DNA of 64,000 nucleotides from an uncultured Ruminococcus sp. (GCA_902802795.1 CADCNI010000006.1:31405-95404); one strand, 5' to 3'. Counted from the stretch's first letter, positions 1 to 8,885 are shown. Numbers and translations: made by a program. Notes: generated by a model not told the origin, from the sequence alone.

Positions 1-154
1 CCCTTTGCGCTTCATTGTCAAAGGGCGGAGGAGATACATAATGCATCCCCTTTCCGTCAAGACTATCCGCTATTTCCTTTACCATTTTGTCACGAACATG
101 TTCCACCACGTATTTACCAAATTCATCGGTAGCATCATAGTTAATACTCGTCAA
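1..154 (-). CDS. Partial hypothetical protein (N-terminal 51 residues)
   Basis: Only the N-terminus lies inside the window; the gene runs off the left edge. It reads leftward from a TTG codon at 154, preceded by GAGAGGGG at a spacing of five bases, which is why I choose this start; the only nearby ATG upstream runs into a stop after five codons. The visible peptide begins LTSINYDATDEFGKYVVEH and is charged and soluble, with no signal peptide or membrane segment. It is the first complete open frame downstream of the nucleoside phosphorylase on the same strand. I do not recognise the family. Confidence 0.55.
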   Translation of the reverse strand, partial: MTSINYDATDEFGKYVVEHVRDKMVKEIADSLDGKGMHYVSPPPFDNEAQR

Positions 155-204
155 TAAACCCCTCTCATTTATCTTTCAACCTATTTTGGCTGGCAAATTC
201 CTTT

Positions 205-960
205 TTATCCGATTCTTCGGGCGATCTCCAGCGCCACGTCGAATTTGTCCAGAGCGTGATTGGCTTCAAACAGCCCCTCGGAAGAATATTCCGGCTGGTC
301 GACAATATCCCCCGTCACCAGAAAATCGTAGAGTTGCCAGCCGTAGTAATCACAGACCGCCTGCACGCCTGCCAGTTCCATTTCAACGGCCAGACAGCCT
401 TCGGACTTTCTCTTTTGCACCAGATTCCGCGTCTCGCGGTACATCGCATCGGTCGTCCAGACCTTTCCTTTCACATACGGCAGACCGCACTGACGGAATA
501 CCTCCGCCACAAAATCCGCGTTGGGTACAGATATATAATCCGAGGGCGGCGCGTAGTGATAGGACATTCCCTCGTCGCGATAGGCGGCTGTGGGAACCAC
601 ATACTTTCCCTCGGTGGCTTCCCTGTCAAGCGAACCGGCGGAGCCGAACAAAATAAAATACGCCGCTCCCGTCAGCCAGTTCACCTCGATCACGTCGGTT
701 GCTGCCAGCGTCGAACCGATCTCCGACAGGTAATACACGACCTTTCGACCGCCGTCCACCGTGAGAAGATGTATCGGGCGGATTCGGTTGCAGGGGTGCA
801 GTTCGGTAATCGTTTCATGGGGATAACGCGCCAGAACGGCCGCGTCAATTTCCCGCGAGAAGGTAACGATGGCGGTGTCACAGATGTCCTTTTTCTCTCC
901 GAAAAAAGCATCGGGCGATATGATCGCCTCGCTGCGATTGTCAAACGAATCGGTTATCAT
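205..960 (-). CDS. Nucleoside phosphorylase (PNP/UDP family, uridine phosphorylase-like)
   Basis: A 251-residue cytoplasmic enzyme of the PNP_UDP_1 family, which cleaves nucleosides with phosphate to base plus ribose-1-phosphate in purine/pyrimidine salvage. The phosphate/ribose region ILFGSAGSLD lies near residues 103-112, the YRDEGMSYHY segment near 127, and the ribose-binding VEMELAGVQAV segment near 192, where family members usually have EMES or EMEA. The late acidic residue sits in TGDIVDQPEY. Length is normal for the family. The ATG at 960 follows GGGAGGA at 7 bases. The exact substrate (uridine or purine nucleoside) cannot be decided from sequence; uridine-type is the better guess from the size and the GMSYHY region. 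Confidence 0.8.
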   Translation of the reverse strand: MITDSFDNRSEAIISPDAFFGEKKDICDTAIVTFSREIDAAVLARYPHETITELHPCNRIRPIHLLTVDGGRKVVYYLSEIGSTLAATDVIEVNWLTGAAYFILFGSAGSLDREATEGKYVVPTAAYRDEGMSYHYAPPSDYISVPNADFVAEVFRQCGLPYVKGKVWTTDAMYRETRNLVQKRKSEGCLAVEMELAGVQAVCDYYGWQLYDFLVTGDIVDQPEYSSEGLFEANHALDKFDVALEIARRIG

Positions 961-982
961 GATACGATCCTCCCTGTGTCAT

Positions 983-1034
983 GGATAAAACAGCACCGCA
1001 CGAAATGATTCGGCTGATTTTCGCGCGGTGCTGT
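983..1034 (-). terminator. Intrinsic terminator of the 1068-2066 gene
   Basis: On the minus strand a ten-base stem (ACAGCACCGC / GCGGTGCTGT) with a further inner stem is followed by TTTTATCC. It lies just after the stop codon of the leftward membrane protein gene. Confidence 0.75.
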
Positions 1035-1067
1035 CTTTATCATCTTATGGCTTTGTCTGTAAAAAAC

Positions 1068-2066
1068 TTAATCCTGTGCGGCGTCGCTTTCGGTGGTTTC
1101 CCCGGTATCGCCTTCAGCGTTGTCCGTGGAAGAAGCCGTGTCTCCTTCTTTATCTTCGTCGTAGGTAACGCTGATGACAAGCTGATTGTCGATCACCTTG
1201 ACATCCTGGAACTTCACATTATGGATAAAGTCGCTGACGACCTTTGCCGCCCAGTTCTTGACGGAATTGGAAACGCTGCCCACAAGGTTCTTCCACCATC
1301 TCTTGATAGAGAATCCCTTGTTTTCACCGTCGTCGGTGTCGGTTTTGGCGGAATCGGGCGTGAGTCCGAGGCTGGAAAGCGCCACGGCGGAAATCTGATC
1401 GTTGAAATCGGTGGTATCGTAATAGATGAAGCCGTTGCGCATGGTGATATTGTCGCTCACATAATATTTTCCGAAGAAGTCGAGCACCATCTCGGGCGGC
1501 AGATCGAGCTTGCCGAGGTTAGCATTTTTCAGACCGATGATGATATAGGGATCGTCATATCTCACATCCGCCACCGCCTTGACCGGCCATGTAACGCCCT
1601 TGTAGTTGAGACGGCAATAGAATGTCATCTTGTCATTAGCGACAACCGAGAAGAAGTCATTGATCTGAATACCGTTTTCCGCCAGCTTCTCAGAGGATTT
1701 CTCCACCAGCATTTGCAAAAACAGGTTGATTTCGTCGGAATTCAGGCTGATCTTTTTGTCGCTGATCATTTCCAATGCGGAATCTTTGATAACCGTGTTC
1801 ATATCAGTGGTTACTTCGGGCGCTTTGGGCATGGTGTCAGTGGTAGCAAAGAGGAAGAGTACGCCCGCACCGATGGCACAGACAAAGAGCAGCGCCGCCA
1901 GTCCCAATATCACAAAGACAATGGCGTTGTTCTTTTTGGCAGGGGGCTGGGACGGCTGCGCCGGTTCAGCGACAGCTACCGTCGCGTTGCTTGCAGACGG
2001 CACCACGGTGCCGCCGTCGGAAGTGCTTCCGCCTAAAGGGATGGCCTGGTTGGTTTCTTTTTCCAT
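1068..2066 (-). CDS. Single-pass membrane protein with acidic tail, function unknown
   Basis: A 332-residue protein without a cleavable signal peptide. A Pro/Ala-rich N-terminal cytoplasmic segment (1-45) is followed by one membrane helix (about 47-74, AIVFVILGLAALLFVCAIGA), so the remaining 250 residues should be outside the membrane. The body contains a beta-rich region (DDPYIIIGLKNANLGKLDLP), a KNWAAKVVSDFI helix and a highly acidic C-terminal tail rich in Asp, Glu, Ser and Thr. The layout (short N-terminal anchor, then ELSLNSDEIN-like helix and beta sheet) recalls YpmS/DUF2140 proteins, but the similarity is weak. A good Shine-Dalgarno (AGAAGGAG) precedes the ATG. It has its own terminator and lies downstream of mutS2 in the same direction. 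Confidence 0.7.
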   Translation of the reverse strand: MEKETNQAIPLGGSTSDGGTVVPSASNATVAVAEPAQPSQPPAKKNNAIVFVILGLAALLFVCAIGAGVLFLFATTDTMPKAPEVTTDMNTVIKDSALEMISDKKISLNSDEINLFLQMLVEKSSEKLAENGIQINDFFSVVANDKMTFYCRLNYKGVTWPVKAVADVRYDDPYIIIGLKNANLGKLDLPPEMVLDFFGKYYVSDNITMRNGFIYYDTTDFNDQISAVALSSLGLTPDSAKTDTDDGENKGFSIKRWWKNLVGSVSNSVKNWAAKVVSDFIHNVKFQDVKVIDNQLVISVTYDEDKEGDTASSTDNAEGDTGETTESDAAQD

Positions 2067-2169
2067 TTTTCATTTCTCCTTCTTGCCCGCAAACGCCGGA
2101 ATATGTAAAATCCTGTCATCTGACGGGCGAAAATATATTGGATTGCCTACGCAATGGGGGGACAAACTG

Positions 2170-4560
2170 TTATTTTTTCAGTTCGAGTATCGTCACGCCG
2201 GTTTCGCCCTCGCCGTACACGCCGAGACGGAAGGACCGGATGCTCGGATGCTTGCGGAAATGCTGGTGCAGTCCCGCACGGAGCGCGCCGGTGCCTTTTC
2301 CGTGAATCACGCGCACCTCGCCCAGCTTCATGACCACCGCGTGGTCGATCACACGGTCTACTTCCAGAATGCCTTCCTCAACGGTGCAGCCGCGCACATC
2401 CACCTCAGTCTGTACGCGCTTGGTGTCAATGCTATGGGTGGTGCCGCTCTTTTTGCGTTTTTTCTGCCCGTTGAGCGTGATCTTGCTTTCCTCCACCAGA
2501 CGCAGTTCCGAGAGCTTGACGCGGGATTTGATAATACCCATCTGCACCGTCACATTGCCCGATTTGTCGGGCAGCGCCAGCACTGTGCCGCGTTCATTGA
2601 GGCCGAATACCTCCACGGTGTCTCCGATTTTCAGATCGCGCGGCAGCACATAGCCCTCGTTGGAGCGCTGCTCCACGGGATCGACCGACGCTTCCATTCT
2701 GCGCAGACGCGCCCGCAGGGTCGCCTTTGCGTCGCCGTTTAAGGCCGAAATCTTGGCGGATTCATAATCCTTGCGCAGTTTGTCGATCTCTTTGAGCAGG
2801 TCGTCCGCCTCTCCCCTCGCCTGTGAGACAATGCGGGACGCTTCACGGCGCGCCTGTTCGATTTCCTCGCGTTTGGCTTTTTCCAGTTTCGCCTCGCGTT
2901 CTTTCATCTCGGCTTTGATGGCTTCGGCTTCGGCGCGGGTTTGTTCGGCATCGCGCAGCTTGCGCTCCATCTCCTGACGGGATGCGTCGAGCTGCGCCAC
3001 CACATCCTCCACGCGGGTATTGTCCCCCGAAACCAGCGACTGCGCCTGATTCACGACCGCCTCCGGCATACCGAGGTGAGCGCAGATGGCAAAGGCGTTG
3101 GAACGTCCCGGCACACCGATGAGCAGCTTATAGGTGGGACGCAGAGTGGCCACGTCAAATTCGCAGCTTCCGTTTTCCACGCCCGGCGTGGTGAGCGCGT
3201 AGCTTTTGAGTTCGGCATAATGAGTGGTGGCAGCGATTTTCGCGCCTTTGCCGCGAAGCTGTTCGATGATCGCTTCTGCCAGCGCCGCTCCTTCGATGGG
3301 GTCGGTTCCCGCGCCCAGTTCGTCCAGCAGCACCAGCGAACGGCTGCCCGCCGCTTGAAAGATGCGGATGATATTGGTCATATGCGCGGAGAAGGTGGAG
3401 AGCGATTGCTCGATGGACTGCTCGTCACCGATATCCGCGAGAATATTGTCAAAAATCGAAAGGCGGCTGTTGTCCCCCGCAGGAATCATCATGCCGCACA
3501 TGGTCATCGCCGTCAGCAGACCCAGCGTCTTGAGCGTGACGGTTTTACCGCCCGTGTTGGGACCCGTAATCATCAGGGTGTCGTAATCGCCGCCCAATCG
3601 GATATCCGACGGCACCACCTTGTGCTTGTCAATGAGAGGGTGCCGCGCCTTTTTGATGTCGATCACACCGTCCGCCGTCACAACGGGAATGGATGCGTTC
3701 ATATCATAGGCGAGATTCGCCTTGGCAAAGAGCAGATCCAGCTCGATCATGGTGTGGTAACTGGCAATCAGCATATCGGCGTCGTCGCCGCATTCACCGG
3801 ACAGCGCGGTGAGAATGCGCTCGATCTCCTCCTGCTCGCGTCCTTTGAGCAGCTTGATGTCGTTGTTGGTTTCCACCACCGCCATCGGCTCGATGAACAC
3901 CGTCGCGCCGGAGGAGGAAGTATCATGCACCAGACCCGCGACCTGTCCGCGAAATTCCGCCTTGACGGGTACGACGAAACGTCCGTCGCGCATGGTGACA
4001 AGCGCGTCCTGCAAATATTTCTGGTAAGTAGCGGAGCGGATGAGCTTTTCGAGCTGCTCGCGCACACGGCTTTCCGCGCTCTTGATCTTGCGGCGGATGT
4101 CGTATAATTCTGCCGACGCGCGGTCGTTCATTTCCTCCGGGCTGTTGATGGAGGCGGTAATTTTTTCCTCTAAGCTGTTGTTGGAGACAAGCGTCATGAA
4201 ATGCCCGTCAAGCGAGGTGGAAACGCCTTCGCAATGGCTGCGCCAGTCCCGCAGCATGCGGATGGTCTTCATAACCGACGCGATTTTCAGCAGCTCTCCC
4301 ATGGAAAGCACCGCCCCCGACTGTGCGCGCCGCAGGGGATTGGCGATATTGGGCGCACCGGCAAAAGATGGGGTGCCGAAGCGTCCGGCAAGCATATGCG
4401 CGTCGGAGGTTTGCAGCAGCATCTCATGCACCTTGTTCAGATCGGTCTGCGGCTCGATTCGTAACGCGGCGTCGGCGGTGTCAGCGCAGGAGCATTTGGC
4501 CGCAAGCATCTCCAGCACCTTGCCGAGTTCCAGCACCCGGTAGTCTCTGTTTTCGTTCAT
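2170..4560 (-). CDS. mutS2: MutS2 / RqcU-type ATPase with Smr domain
   Basis: A full-length 796-residue MutS2. The core and clamp helices occupy about 1-300; Walker A is GPNTGGKT at 333-340, Walker B LVLLDELGAGTD at 409-420; a long charged coiled coil (about 500-620) is followed by a KOW-like beta region and a C-terminal Smr nuclease domain (about 722-796) with DVRG and the HGKGTGAL motif. MutS2 proteins split collided ribosomes (RqcU role) and some restrain homologous recombination; they do not act in mismatch repair. The ATG at 4560 follows GGAGATAAC. The position in a leftward block with recO and era agrees with a nucleic-acid housekeeping cluster. No key residue is missing. Confidence 0.96.
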   Translation of the reverse strand: MNENRDYRVLELGKVLEMLAAKCSCADTADAALRIEPQTDLNKVHEMLLQTSDAHMLAGRFGTPSFAGAPNIANPLRRAQSGAVLSMGELLKIASVMKTIRMLRDWRSHCEGVSTSLDGHFMTLVSNNSLEEKITASINSPEEMNDRASAELYDIRRKIKSAESRVREQLEKLIRSATYQKYLQDALVTMRDGRFVVPVKAEFRGQVAGLVHDTSSSGATVFIEPMAVVETNNDIKLLKGREQEEIERILTALSGECGDDADMLIASYHTMIELDLLFAKANLAYDMNASIPVVTADGVIDIKKARHPLIDKHKVVPSDIRLGGDYDTLMITGPNTGGKTVTLKTLGLLTAMTMCGMMIPAGDNSRLSIFDNILADIGDEQSIEQSLSTFSAHMTNIIRIFQAAGSRSLVLLDELGAGTDPIEGAALAEAIIEQLRGKGAKIAATTHYAELKSYALTTPGVENGSCEFDVATLRPTYKLLIGVPGRSNAFAICAHLGMPEAVVNQAQSLVSGDNTRVEDVVAQLDASRQEMERKLRDAEQTRAEAEAIKAEMKEREAKLEKAKREEIEQARREASRIVSQARGEADDLLKEIDKLRKDYESAKISALNGDAKATLRARLRRMEASVDPVEQRSNEGYVLPRDLKIGDTVEVFGLNERGTVLALPDKSGNVTVQMGIIKSRVKLSELRLVEESKITLNGQKKRKKSGTTHSIDTKRVQTEVDVRGCTVEEGILEVDRVIDHAVVMKLGEVRVIHGKGTGALRAGLHQHFRKHPSIRSFRLGVYGEGETGVTILELKK

Positions 4561-4587
4561 GTTATCTCCAGTATTTTTAATTAATCA

Positions 4588-5166
4588 TTATAAATATTCC
4601 TCAATGTCGTCATACCGATTGACAGAGAGCGCATAGCAAAAATCCGTAAAGGATTCACTCAGCCTATGGCTGTATCTTTGAATATTGGCGGGCGTAACCT
4701 CCGGCGTCCCGTCACGGCTGACGTCAACGCCGTAATTGCCCCAATTGCCGCGCCAGAGGAAAATTTTCGCGCAACGGGTTTCCTCGTCGTAATACGTAAA
4801 GCTGTGATCCATCACACGCACCGACGGATCGCCGTTTTGTTCTTCGTTGGTGTCGATACAGATCAGTCCCCCGCCCACCGTCGTGCCGATGACAAACACC
4901 CCGCACGCCGCAAGATATTGTCCCGTTTCGCTGCGGTTTTCCGCAAGGATGCCTGCTATATCGCAAAGACTGCCATAACAGGGCAGCATCGGCAGATTTT
5001 GCGGTTCATATTGACGGTAAAATTCGATCACACGCGCTGCCCTGCCGCCGAACAATTCCGCCAACGCGTCTACATCTTCCGGTTCCGCCGGGGCAAACAA
5101 TTCCTCGGACGGAATATCGGGAAACATTTCACTGAAATGATGTATCATTTCCTCAAATGTCCTCAT
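4588..5166 (-). CDS. SMI1/KNR4 (SUKH) family protein, probable immunity protein
   Basis: A 192-residue soluble acidic protein with the SUKH fold signature: an N-terminal helix, then EPEDVDALAELFGG, a helix with IEFYRQYEPQ, then LCDIAGILAE and the strand FVIGTTVGGGLICIDTN, a glycine-rich turn typical of the fold. SUKH proteins are commonly immunity factors that bind contact-dependent or polymorphic toxins; some have other binding roles. The start overlaps the end of the 5153-5575 gene by 14 bases, so the two are probably translationally coupled and made as a pair. No toxin gene is present nearby, so the cognate partner is unknown. Confidence 0.72.
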   Translation of the reverse strand: MRTFEEMIHHFSEMFPDIPSEELFAPAEPEDVDALAELFGGRAARVIEFYRQYEPQNLPMLPCYGSLCDIAGILAENRSETGQYLAACGVFVIGTTVGGGLICIDTNEEQNGDPSVRVMDHSFTYYDEETRCAKIFLWRGNWGNYGVDVSRDGTPEVTPANIQRYSHRLSESFTDFCYALSVNRYDDIEEYL

Positions 5167-5575
5167 TCCATTTCAACTCTCCTTGTATCAGAATTCTCTC
5201 TCCAACCGCATAGGGAACACCGCTCTCAAACGCAATAAGAATCGCTTCTTCTTGCAGCGAAGACGCCGCCAAAACCGCATCATCCGCCATGATTTGGATA
5301 ATCTCCACCACTGCCTCGACATGCGGGGATTGAGGGACAGGCTGCCTGTGTGAGAGGGGAAGGTCAACCTTTTCGCTGTCACACACCAGTCCGACAGACA
5401 AATGCCCCGTCAGCGTATCGCCCGGTTTTCTTTTCACCGAGGGAGCGCCGTTGTCGAGATACTCATCCCACTCGCCAAAACTCACTTGCAGCAACGCCTG
5501 ATCCGACATGCGCCTAATCACAGCGAATCGCTCATAGCCGTCGGCTGACAGGCTTTGAAGAAGGTATTTTTCCAA
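5153..5575 (-). CDS. Hypothetical protein coupled to the SUKH gene
   Basis: A 140-residue soluble protein that I do not recognise. It is predicted to be mostly beta (FAVIRRMSDQALLQVSFGEWDEYL; HLSVGLVCDSEKVDLPLS) with a C-terminal alpha/beta segment. It starts at a TTG codon six bases after the stop of the acetyltransferase gene, with only a weak ribosome site, which suggests coupled translation. It overlaps the following SUKH gene by 14 bases. A role as a second immunity-like or accessory protein is inference from neighbourhood only. Confidence 0.6.
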   Translation of the reverse strand: MEKYLLQSLSADGYERFAVIRRMSDQALLQVSFGEWDEYLDNGAPSVKRKPGDTLTGHLSVGLVCDSEKVDLPLSHRQPVPQSPHVEAVVEIIQIMADDAVLAASSLQEEAILIAFESGVPYAVGERILIQGELKWNEDI

Positions 5576-5581
5576 TTGTTA

Positions 5582-6355
5582 TCACATCAGCTTTTCCACA
5601 AAATCCACCGGCTTGGCGGTCAGTTCCACCCATGCGGGGCGAAAACCGCATCGGAGGGCGTTGCGTGCCGACCGCACATTCGACCATGCCGCGCAGTAAA
5701 ACGGAATCTTATCCCGCGCCATGATTTCACACGCCAACCGTGAAGTAACAGCCGACGCCACACCTTGTCTGCGGTAGTCCGGCAGCACGTCCACGCCGAT
5801 CTGCCACATGGCGTCGCAGTCGGCGGACGCGCCCGCCAGCCCGATCAATCTGTCTCCGTCAAACGCGCCCACCGCGAGAACGTCGCGTTCGCTGTGCTCG
5901 GCACAAATCGCGTTGCCGAACGCGGGGCTGTAATAGGGCGCAAAGTCATCTTTTTCCATCACACGCAGTTCATATGTACCCGTGTCATACCCAAGCGGCT
6001 GCAAATCATCGGGGACAGGCAGATAATACGCCGCCATAAAGCAAACCGTATGGTCATATTGCAGCAATTCCCGGTTCAATCGGAGTATCGCGGGCGTTTC
6101 AAAACAGTGAACCGCTCCGTATCGTTCCGTATGGGCTCGGACAGTGGGCAAAAATTCCGCACTGGCGGAGGCGACCACGTTACTGCCATAGGAAACCAAC
6201 TGGCAGAAAAAGGGAAGCTGCAAATAGCGCCGGGCGTTGTCATGGTGTGCGGAAAGCACTGTCTTGTTCTCACCCGAACAAAAATCCTCAGCGGCACAAT
6301 TTAAATCAATGGCCGACTGCTCCCTAGCCGCTTTCAAAATGGTATCATATGTCAT
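5582..6355 (-). CDS. GNAT-family N-acetyltransferase
   Basis: A 257-residue protein whose C-terminal half (about 130-250) is a GNAT domain. The acetyl-CoA binding motif A is IGVDVLPDYRRQGVASAV, matching the R/Q-x-x-G-x-G/A consensus with R-Q-G-V-A; it is followed by a helix and the ARNALRCGFRPAW segment, the usual motif B (position-dependent GF turn). The N-terminal 120 residues form a second, more divergent GNAT-like half (GSNVVASAS, HCFETPAI), so the protein has the two-lobed arrangement seen in some Clostridia. The acceptor substrate cannot be predicted. It lies directly downstream of recO. Confidence 0.85.
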   Translation of the reverse strand: MTYDTILKAAREQSAIDLNCAAEDFCSGENKTVLSAHHDNARRYLQLPFFCQLVSYGSNVVASASAEFLPTVRAHTERYGAVHCFETPAILRLNRELLQYDHTVCFMAAYYLPVPDDLQPLGYDTGTYELRVMEKDDFAPYYSPAFGNAICAEHSERDVLAVGAFDGDRLIGLAGASADCDAMWQIGVDVLPDYRRQGVASAVTSRLACEIMARDKIPFYCAAWSNVRSARNALRCGFRPAWVELTAKPVDFVEKLM

Positions 6356-6387
6356 TGTCCAAAATTTCCTTTGTTTCTAACCTTATT

Positions 6388-7131
6388 TTACAACAGTGTG
6401 CGCAGAAATGCAAGTGTTGTCAGCCTTTTTTCCAACTTGGAAAGCGCAAATGCCTCCGAAGCACGATAAAACTGTTCCAGACTTTCCCCGCTGAGCGAAA
6501 AAGCATACAGCTTCCGCACATCCGACAGCACCGCGTGGCGCATGGCGGTGAGCGCGCCGCGGCTCAGCGGCAGACCGCCTTTCCCTCCGCCGGGCGCACA
6601 GTTGTCACATTTGATCTGCGCCGTCGCGGGGAGAAAATACATCCTGTCATGTTCATACGCGCCGCACGACGCGCACATCACCAGATCCGGCATGTACCCC
6701 GACAGGCTCAGCAGCCGCAGCTCAGCAGCCGCTTTGATGAGCTTCGGGTCACGGGTATCCCCGGAAAGATAGTAAAATGCCGCGCGAAGGACGGGCAGAT
6801 ATTCGCCCGCCGGTTCTCCTTCCGGCGCCAGCTCCATCGCCAACTGACAAAGGTACTGCGCGACGGCCAGACGCACAATGTCGTCGCGCAGACCGAGATT
6901 CAGTTCTTCATACTCCGATTCGTCAAGCGTGTAATAGCTTCTGTGGTGAAAGAGGTCAAATCGGCCGTACACAAATTGCGCCGTCGCGGTGAAATTTTTA
7001 TTCTTCATATTTCTGGCGCCTTTGGCATACGCCGCAATCACGCCTAATTTGTCGGTGAGTATCGTGCAAAGGCGGTCGTTGTCACCCGTTGTAACAGCAT
7101 TCAGCACGATTCCCTCCACCTTCTGATGCAA
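6388..7131 (-). CDS. recO: DNA repair protein RecO
   Basis: RecO loads RecA onto SSB-coated single strands within the RecFOR pathway. The protein has the N-terminal OB fold (VEGIVLNAVTTGDNDRLCTILTD), the helical central domain and a four-cysteine zinc motif, CASCG near residue 150 and CDNC about 20 residues later. I place the start at the TTG at 7131 because it has an excellent ribosome site (GGAGGTGA, six bases away) and gives the usual family N-terminus M-H-Q-K-V-E-G-I-V-L; an upstream ATG at 7158 would add nine unmatched residues and has no ribosome site. This gives 247 residues. It overlaps the YqzL-like gene. Confidence 0.93.
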   Translation of the reverse strand: MHQKVEGIVLNAVTTGDNDRLCTILTDKLGVIAAYAKGARNMKNKNFTATAQFVYGRFDLFHHRSYYTLDESEYEELNLGLRDDIVRLAVAQYLCQLAMELAPEGEPAGEYLPVLRAAFYYLSGDTRDPKLIKAAAELRLLSLSGYMPDLVMCASCGAYEHDRMYFLPATAQIKCDNCAPGGGKGGLPLSRGALTAMRHAVLSDVRKLYAFSLSGESLEQFYRASEAFALSKLEKRLTTLAFLRTLL

Positions 7132-7285
7132 CGCTGTCACCTCCGACAGACTCCGCATTTTCCGCGGACGGTTGTTCCACACGCGCCACATATCCCTGCG
7201 CGTAAATGTCAATGCCCCGGCTGAGCAAATAGTAATCCACCCTGCCGGTCTCCACAAATTTATCCCATGCTTCCTGATTACTCAT
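7082..7285 (-). CDS. YqzL-like small protein overlapping recO
   Basis: A 67-residue protein starting MSNQEAWDKFVETGRVDYYL, which matches the helical N-terminal segment of the YqzL-like family found directly upstream of recO in Firmicutes. The ATG at 7285 is preceded by GGAGATGGCGG. The C-terminal part (Ala/Glu/Gly/Ser-rich) has no recognisable domain and the gene overlaps recO by 50 bases in a different frame, so the two are probably co-transcribed and co-translated. Function of the family is unknown; its position suggests a link to recO or era expression. Confidence 0.7.
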   Translation of the reverse strand: MSNQEAWDKFVETGRVDYYLLSRGIDIYAQGYVARVEQPSAENAESVGGDSVASEGGGNRAECCYNG

Positions 7286-7462
7286 TATCCGCCATCTCCG
7301 TTTTTTATAAATCATGTCAGTTTTTGATGAATTGCAAAACTGCGGTTCATTGTTTCATAAAGGGGAGATATCTGTTTATCCATATATACTCCCATTGCTA
7401 TCATTGACAGAATTATAAAAAACATTGGCATGGGGCAGCAGATTTAACAGAAAATTTACGTT

Positions 7463-7477
7463 AATGTGAAGTGTGAA
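7463..7477. repeat. Left arm of an inverted repeat around the 7508-7888 gene
   Basis: The 15-base sequence AATGTGAAGTGTGAA here is exactly inverted at 7918-7932 (TTCACACTTCACATT). The arms bracket the small acidic gene 7508-7888 and belong to the same GTGAAGTG heptad family seen at 28.8, 33.7, 34.2 and 36 kb. Confidence 0.75.
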
Positions 7478-7507
7478 GTGATCGGTCATTCGTAGGTCAG
7501 TAATATC

Positions 7508-7888
7508 TCATTCATGAAGCTCGCCCGCCGGAATGTTTTTACTGCGATAGGCGGCAATCAGCTTGTCAAGCCACGCGTCACGGTACCCCAGCACGAAACT
7601 GTCATAAATCAATCCGAAATCGTCGGAAACATACTCCGAAAGCTCGCCGGGGACGTGCTCCTCCACTGTCATGAACGCCTGACGGCGAATGTCCTGCTGT
7701 TCCTCCTCGCTGGCTTCCGTATAGACAGAGGGATTCTTGCGCGATTCTATCTCGCGGTACACCCGCGACCACTCGCCGTCAAAGTCCTCAATGTCGCGGT
7801 TGTCCAGCAATTCATTGACAAAATCCTCGTCAAATCCGTTGAAATCCATCTCCGCAAGACAATCCAATAATTCCTGTATCATTTCCAT
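7508..7888 (-). CDS. Small acidic hypothetical protein within inverted repeats
   Basis: A 126-residue, very acidic soluble protein (clusters such as DFNGFDEDFVNELLDNRDIEDFDGEW) that I do not recognise; it looks all-helical and has no membrane segment. The ATG at 7888 is the best start because GGAAGG lies eight bases upstream; the ATG at 7894 would be too close. It sits between recO/yqzL and era, where these genomes usually have no extra gene or a diacylglycerol kinase/ybeY-type gene, and it is bracketed by perfect 15-base inverted repeats, which makes a cargo-like insertion possible. Confidence 0.6.
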   Translation of the reverse strand: MEMIQELLDCLAEMDFNGFDEDFVNELLDNRDIEDFDGEWSRVYREIESRKNPSVYTEASEEEQQDIRRQAFMTVEEHVPGELSEYVSDDFGLIYDSFVLGYRDAWLDKLIAAYRSKNIPAGELHE

Positions 7889-7917
7889 GAACATTTCCTT
7901 CCAAAATCATTTCACAT

Positions 7918-7932
7918 TTCACACTTCACATT
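7918..7932. repeat. Right arm of the inverted repeat around 7508-7888
   Basis: Perfect reverse complement of 7463-7477. It ends within the stop codon of era (TAA at 7931-7933), so the repeat boundary coincides with the end of the era gene. Confidence 0.75.
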
Positions 7933-8866
7933 ACTGATCGGTGTAGCCGAAGCGCTTGAGACCTCCCGCTTTGTTGCGCCAGTCGGGCGTGACCTTTACC
8001 CAGAGCTTGAGATTGACCTTGGTTTCGAGGAATTTCTCCAGATCAGTGCGGGCATAGGTACCGATTTTTTTGAGCATGGCGCCGCCTTTGCCGATGATAA
8101 TGCCCTTGTGGGATTCCTTTTCGCAGTAGATCGTCGCCTCGATATCCATGATGCCTCCGTTTTCGCGCTCCCGCATTTTCTCGATTTCCACCGCCGTGCC
8201 GTGAGGCACCTCGTCGCTGAGCAGCCGGAGCAGCTTTTCGCGGATGATCTCGGCGGCAATCACGCGTTCGGGCTGGTCGGTCAGCGTGTCTTCGTCAAAG
8301 AAGTGAGGGCCTTCCTCCGCCAGTTCGCACAGTTTGTCAACCAGCGCTTCCAGACCGTCGCCGTCCTGTGCGCTCACAGGAATGATGCCCACGAAATCAT
8401 ACAACTGACTAAACTGGGCGATGCGTTCGAGCAGGCGGGTTTTGTCGGGCAGCCTGTCAATTTTGTTGATGGCCAGCACGGCGGGCATGTCGAGCTTTTT
8501 GAATTTCTCGATCAGTTCCAGCTCCGCCTCATGCAGCTTACCGGATTCCTCCACTACCATCAGACACAGATCCACGTCCCCGATGCTGTCCACAATAGTC
8601 TTGACCATATAATCGCCCAGTTTGTTCTTTGGCTTGTGCAGTCCCGGCGTGTCGGTGAAAACCAACTGCGTCTCGCCGTACTCGCCCGCATTCATCACGC
8701 CCATGATCTTGCTGCGCGTGGTCTGGGGTTTGGCGGAAACAATGGCCACTTTTTCCCCCAGAAGACGGTTCAAAATGGAAGATTTACCCACATTGGGCTT
8801 GCCCACAATCGCGACAAATGCCGATTTGGTTTTGATGTTGTTTTTATTCAAGCAATTCAACTCCAT
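7931..8866 (-). CDS. era: GTPase Era
   Basis: Era is an essential GTPase that binds 16S rRNA near the anti-Shine-Dalgarno end and helps 30S assembly. All G motifs are present: GKPNVGKS (22-29), the TTRSKIMG switch I segment, DTPGLHKPK, NKID and a SAQDGDG G5 region. The C-terminal KH domain is recognisable by GIIIGKGGAMLKKIGTYAR, the RNA-binding loop. At 311 residues it has the usual length, with a ten-residue N-terminal extension. It is the first gene of the leftward block, with its own promoter just upstream. Confidence 0.97.
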   Translation of the reverse strand: MELNCLNKNNIKTKSAFVAIVGKPNVGKSSILNRLLGEKVAIVSAKPQTTRSKIMGVMNAGEYGETQLVFTDTPGLHKPKNKLGDYMVKTIVDSIGDVDLCLMVVEESGKLHEAELELIEKFKKLDMPAVLAINKIDRLPDKTRLLERIAQFSQLYDFVGIIPVSAQDGDGLEALVDKLCELAEEGPHFFDEDTLTDQPERVIAAEIIREKLLRLLSDEVPHGTAVEIEKMRERENGGIMDIEATIYCEKESHKGIIIGKGGAMLKKIGTYARTDLEKFLETKVNLKLWVKVTPDWRNKAGGLKRFGYTDQ

Positions 8867-8885
8867 GTGATGGTTTTATACCGAC

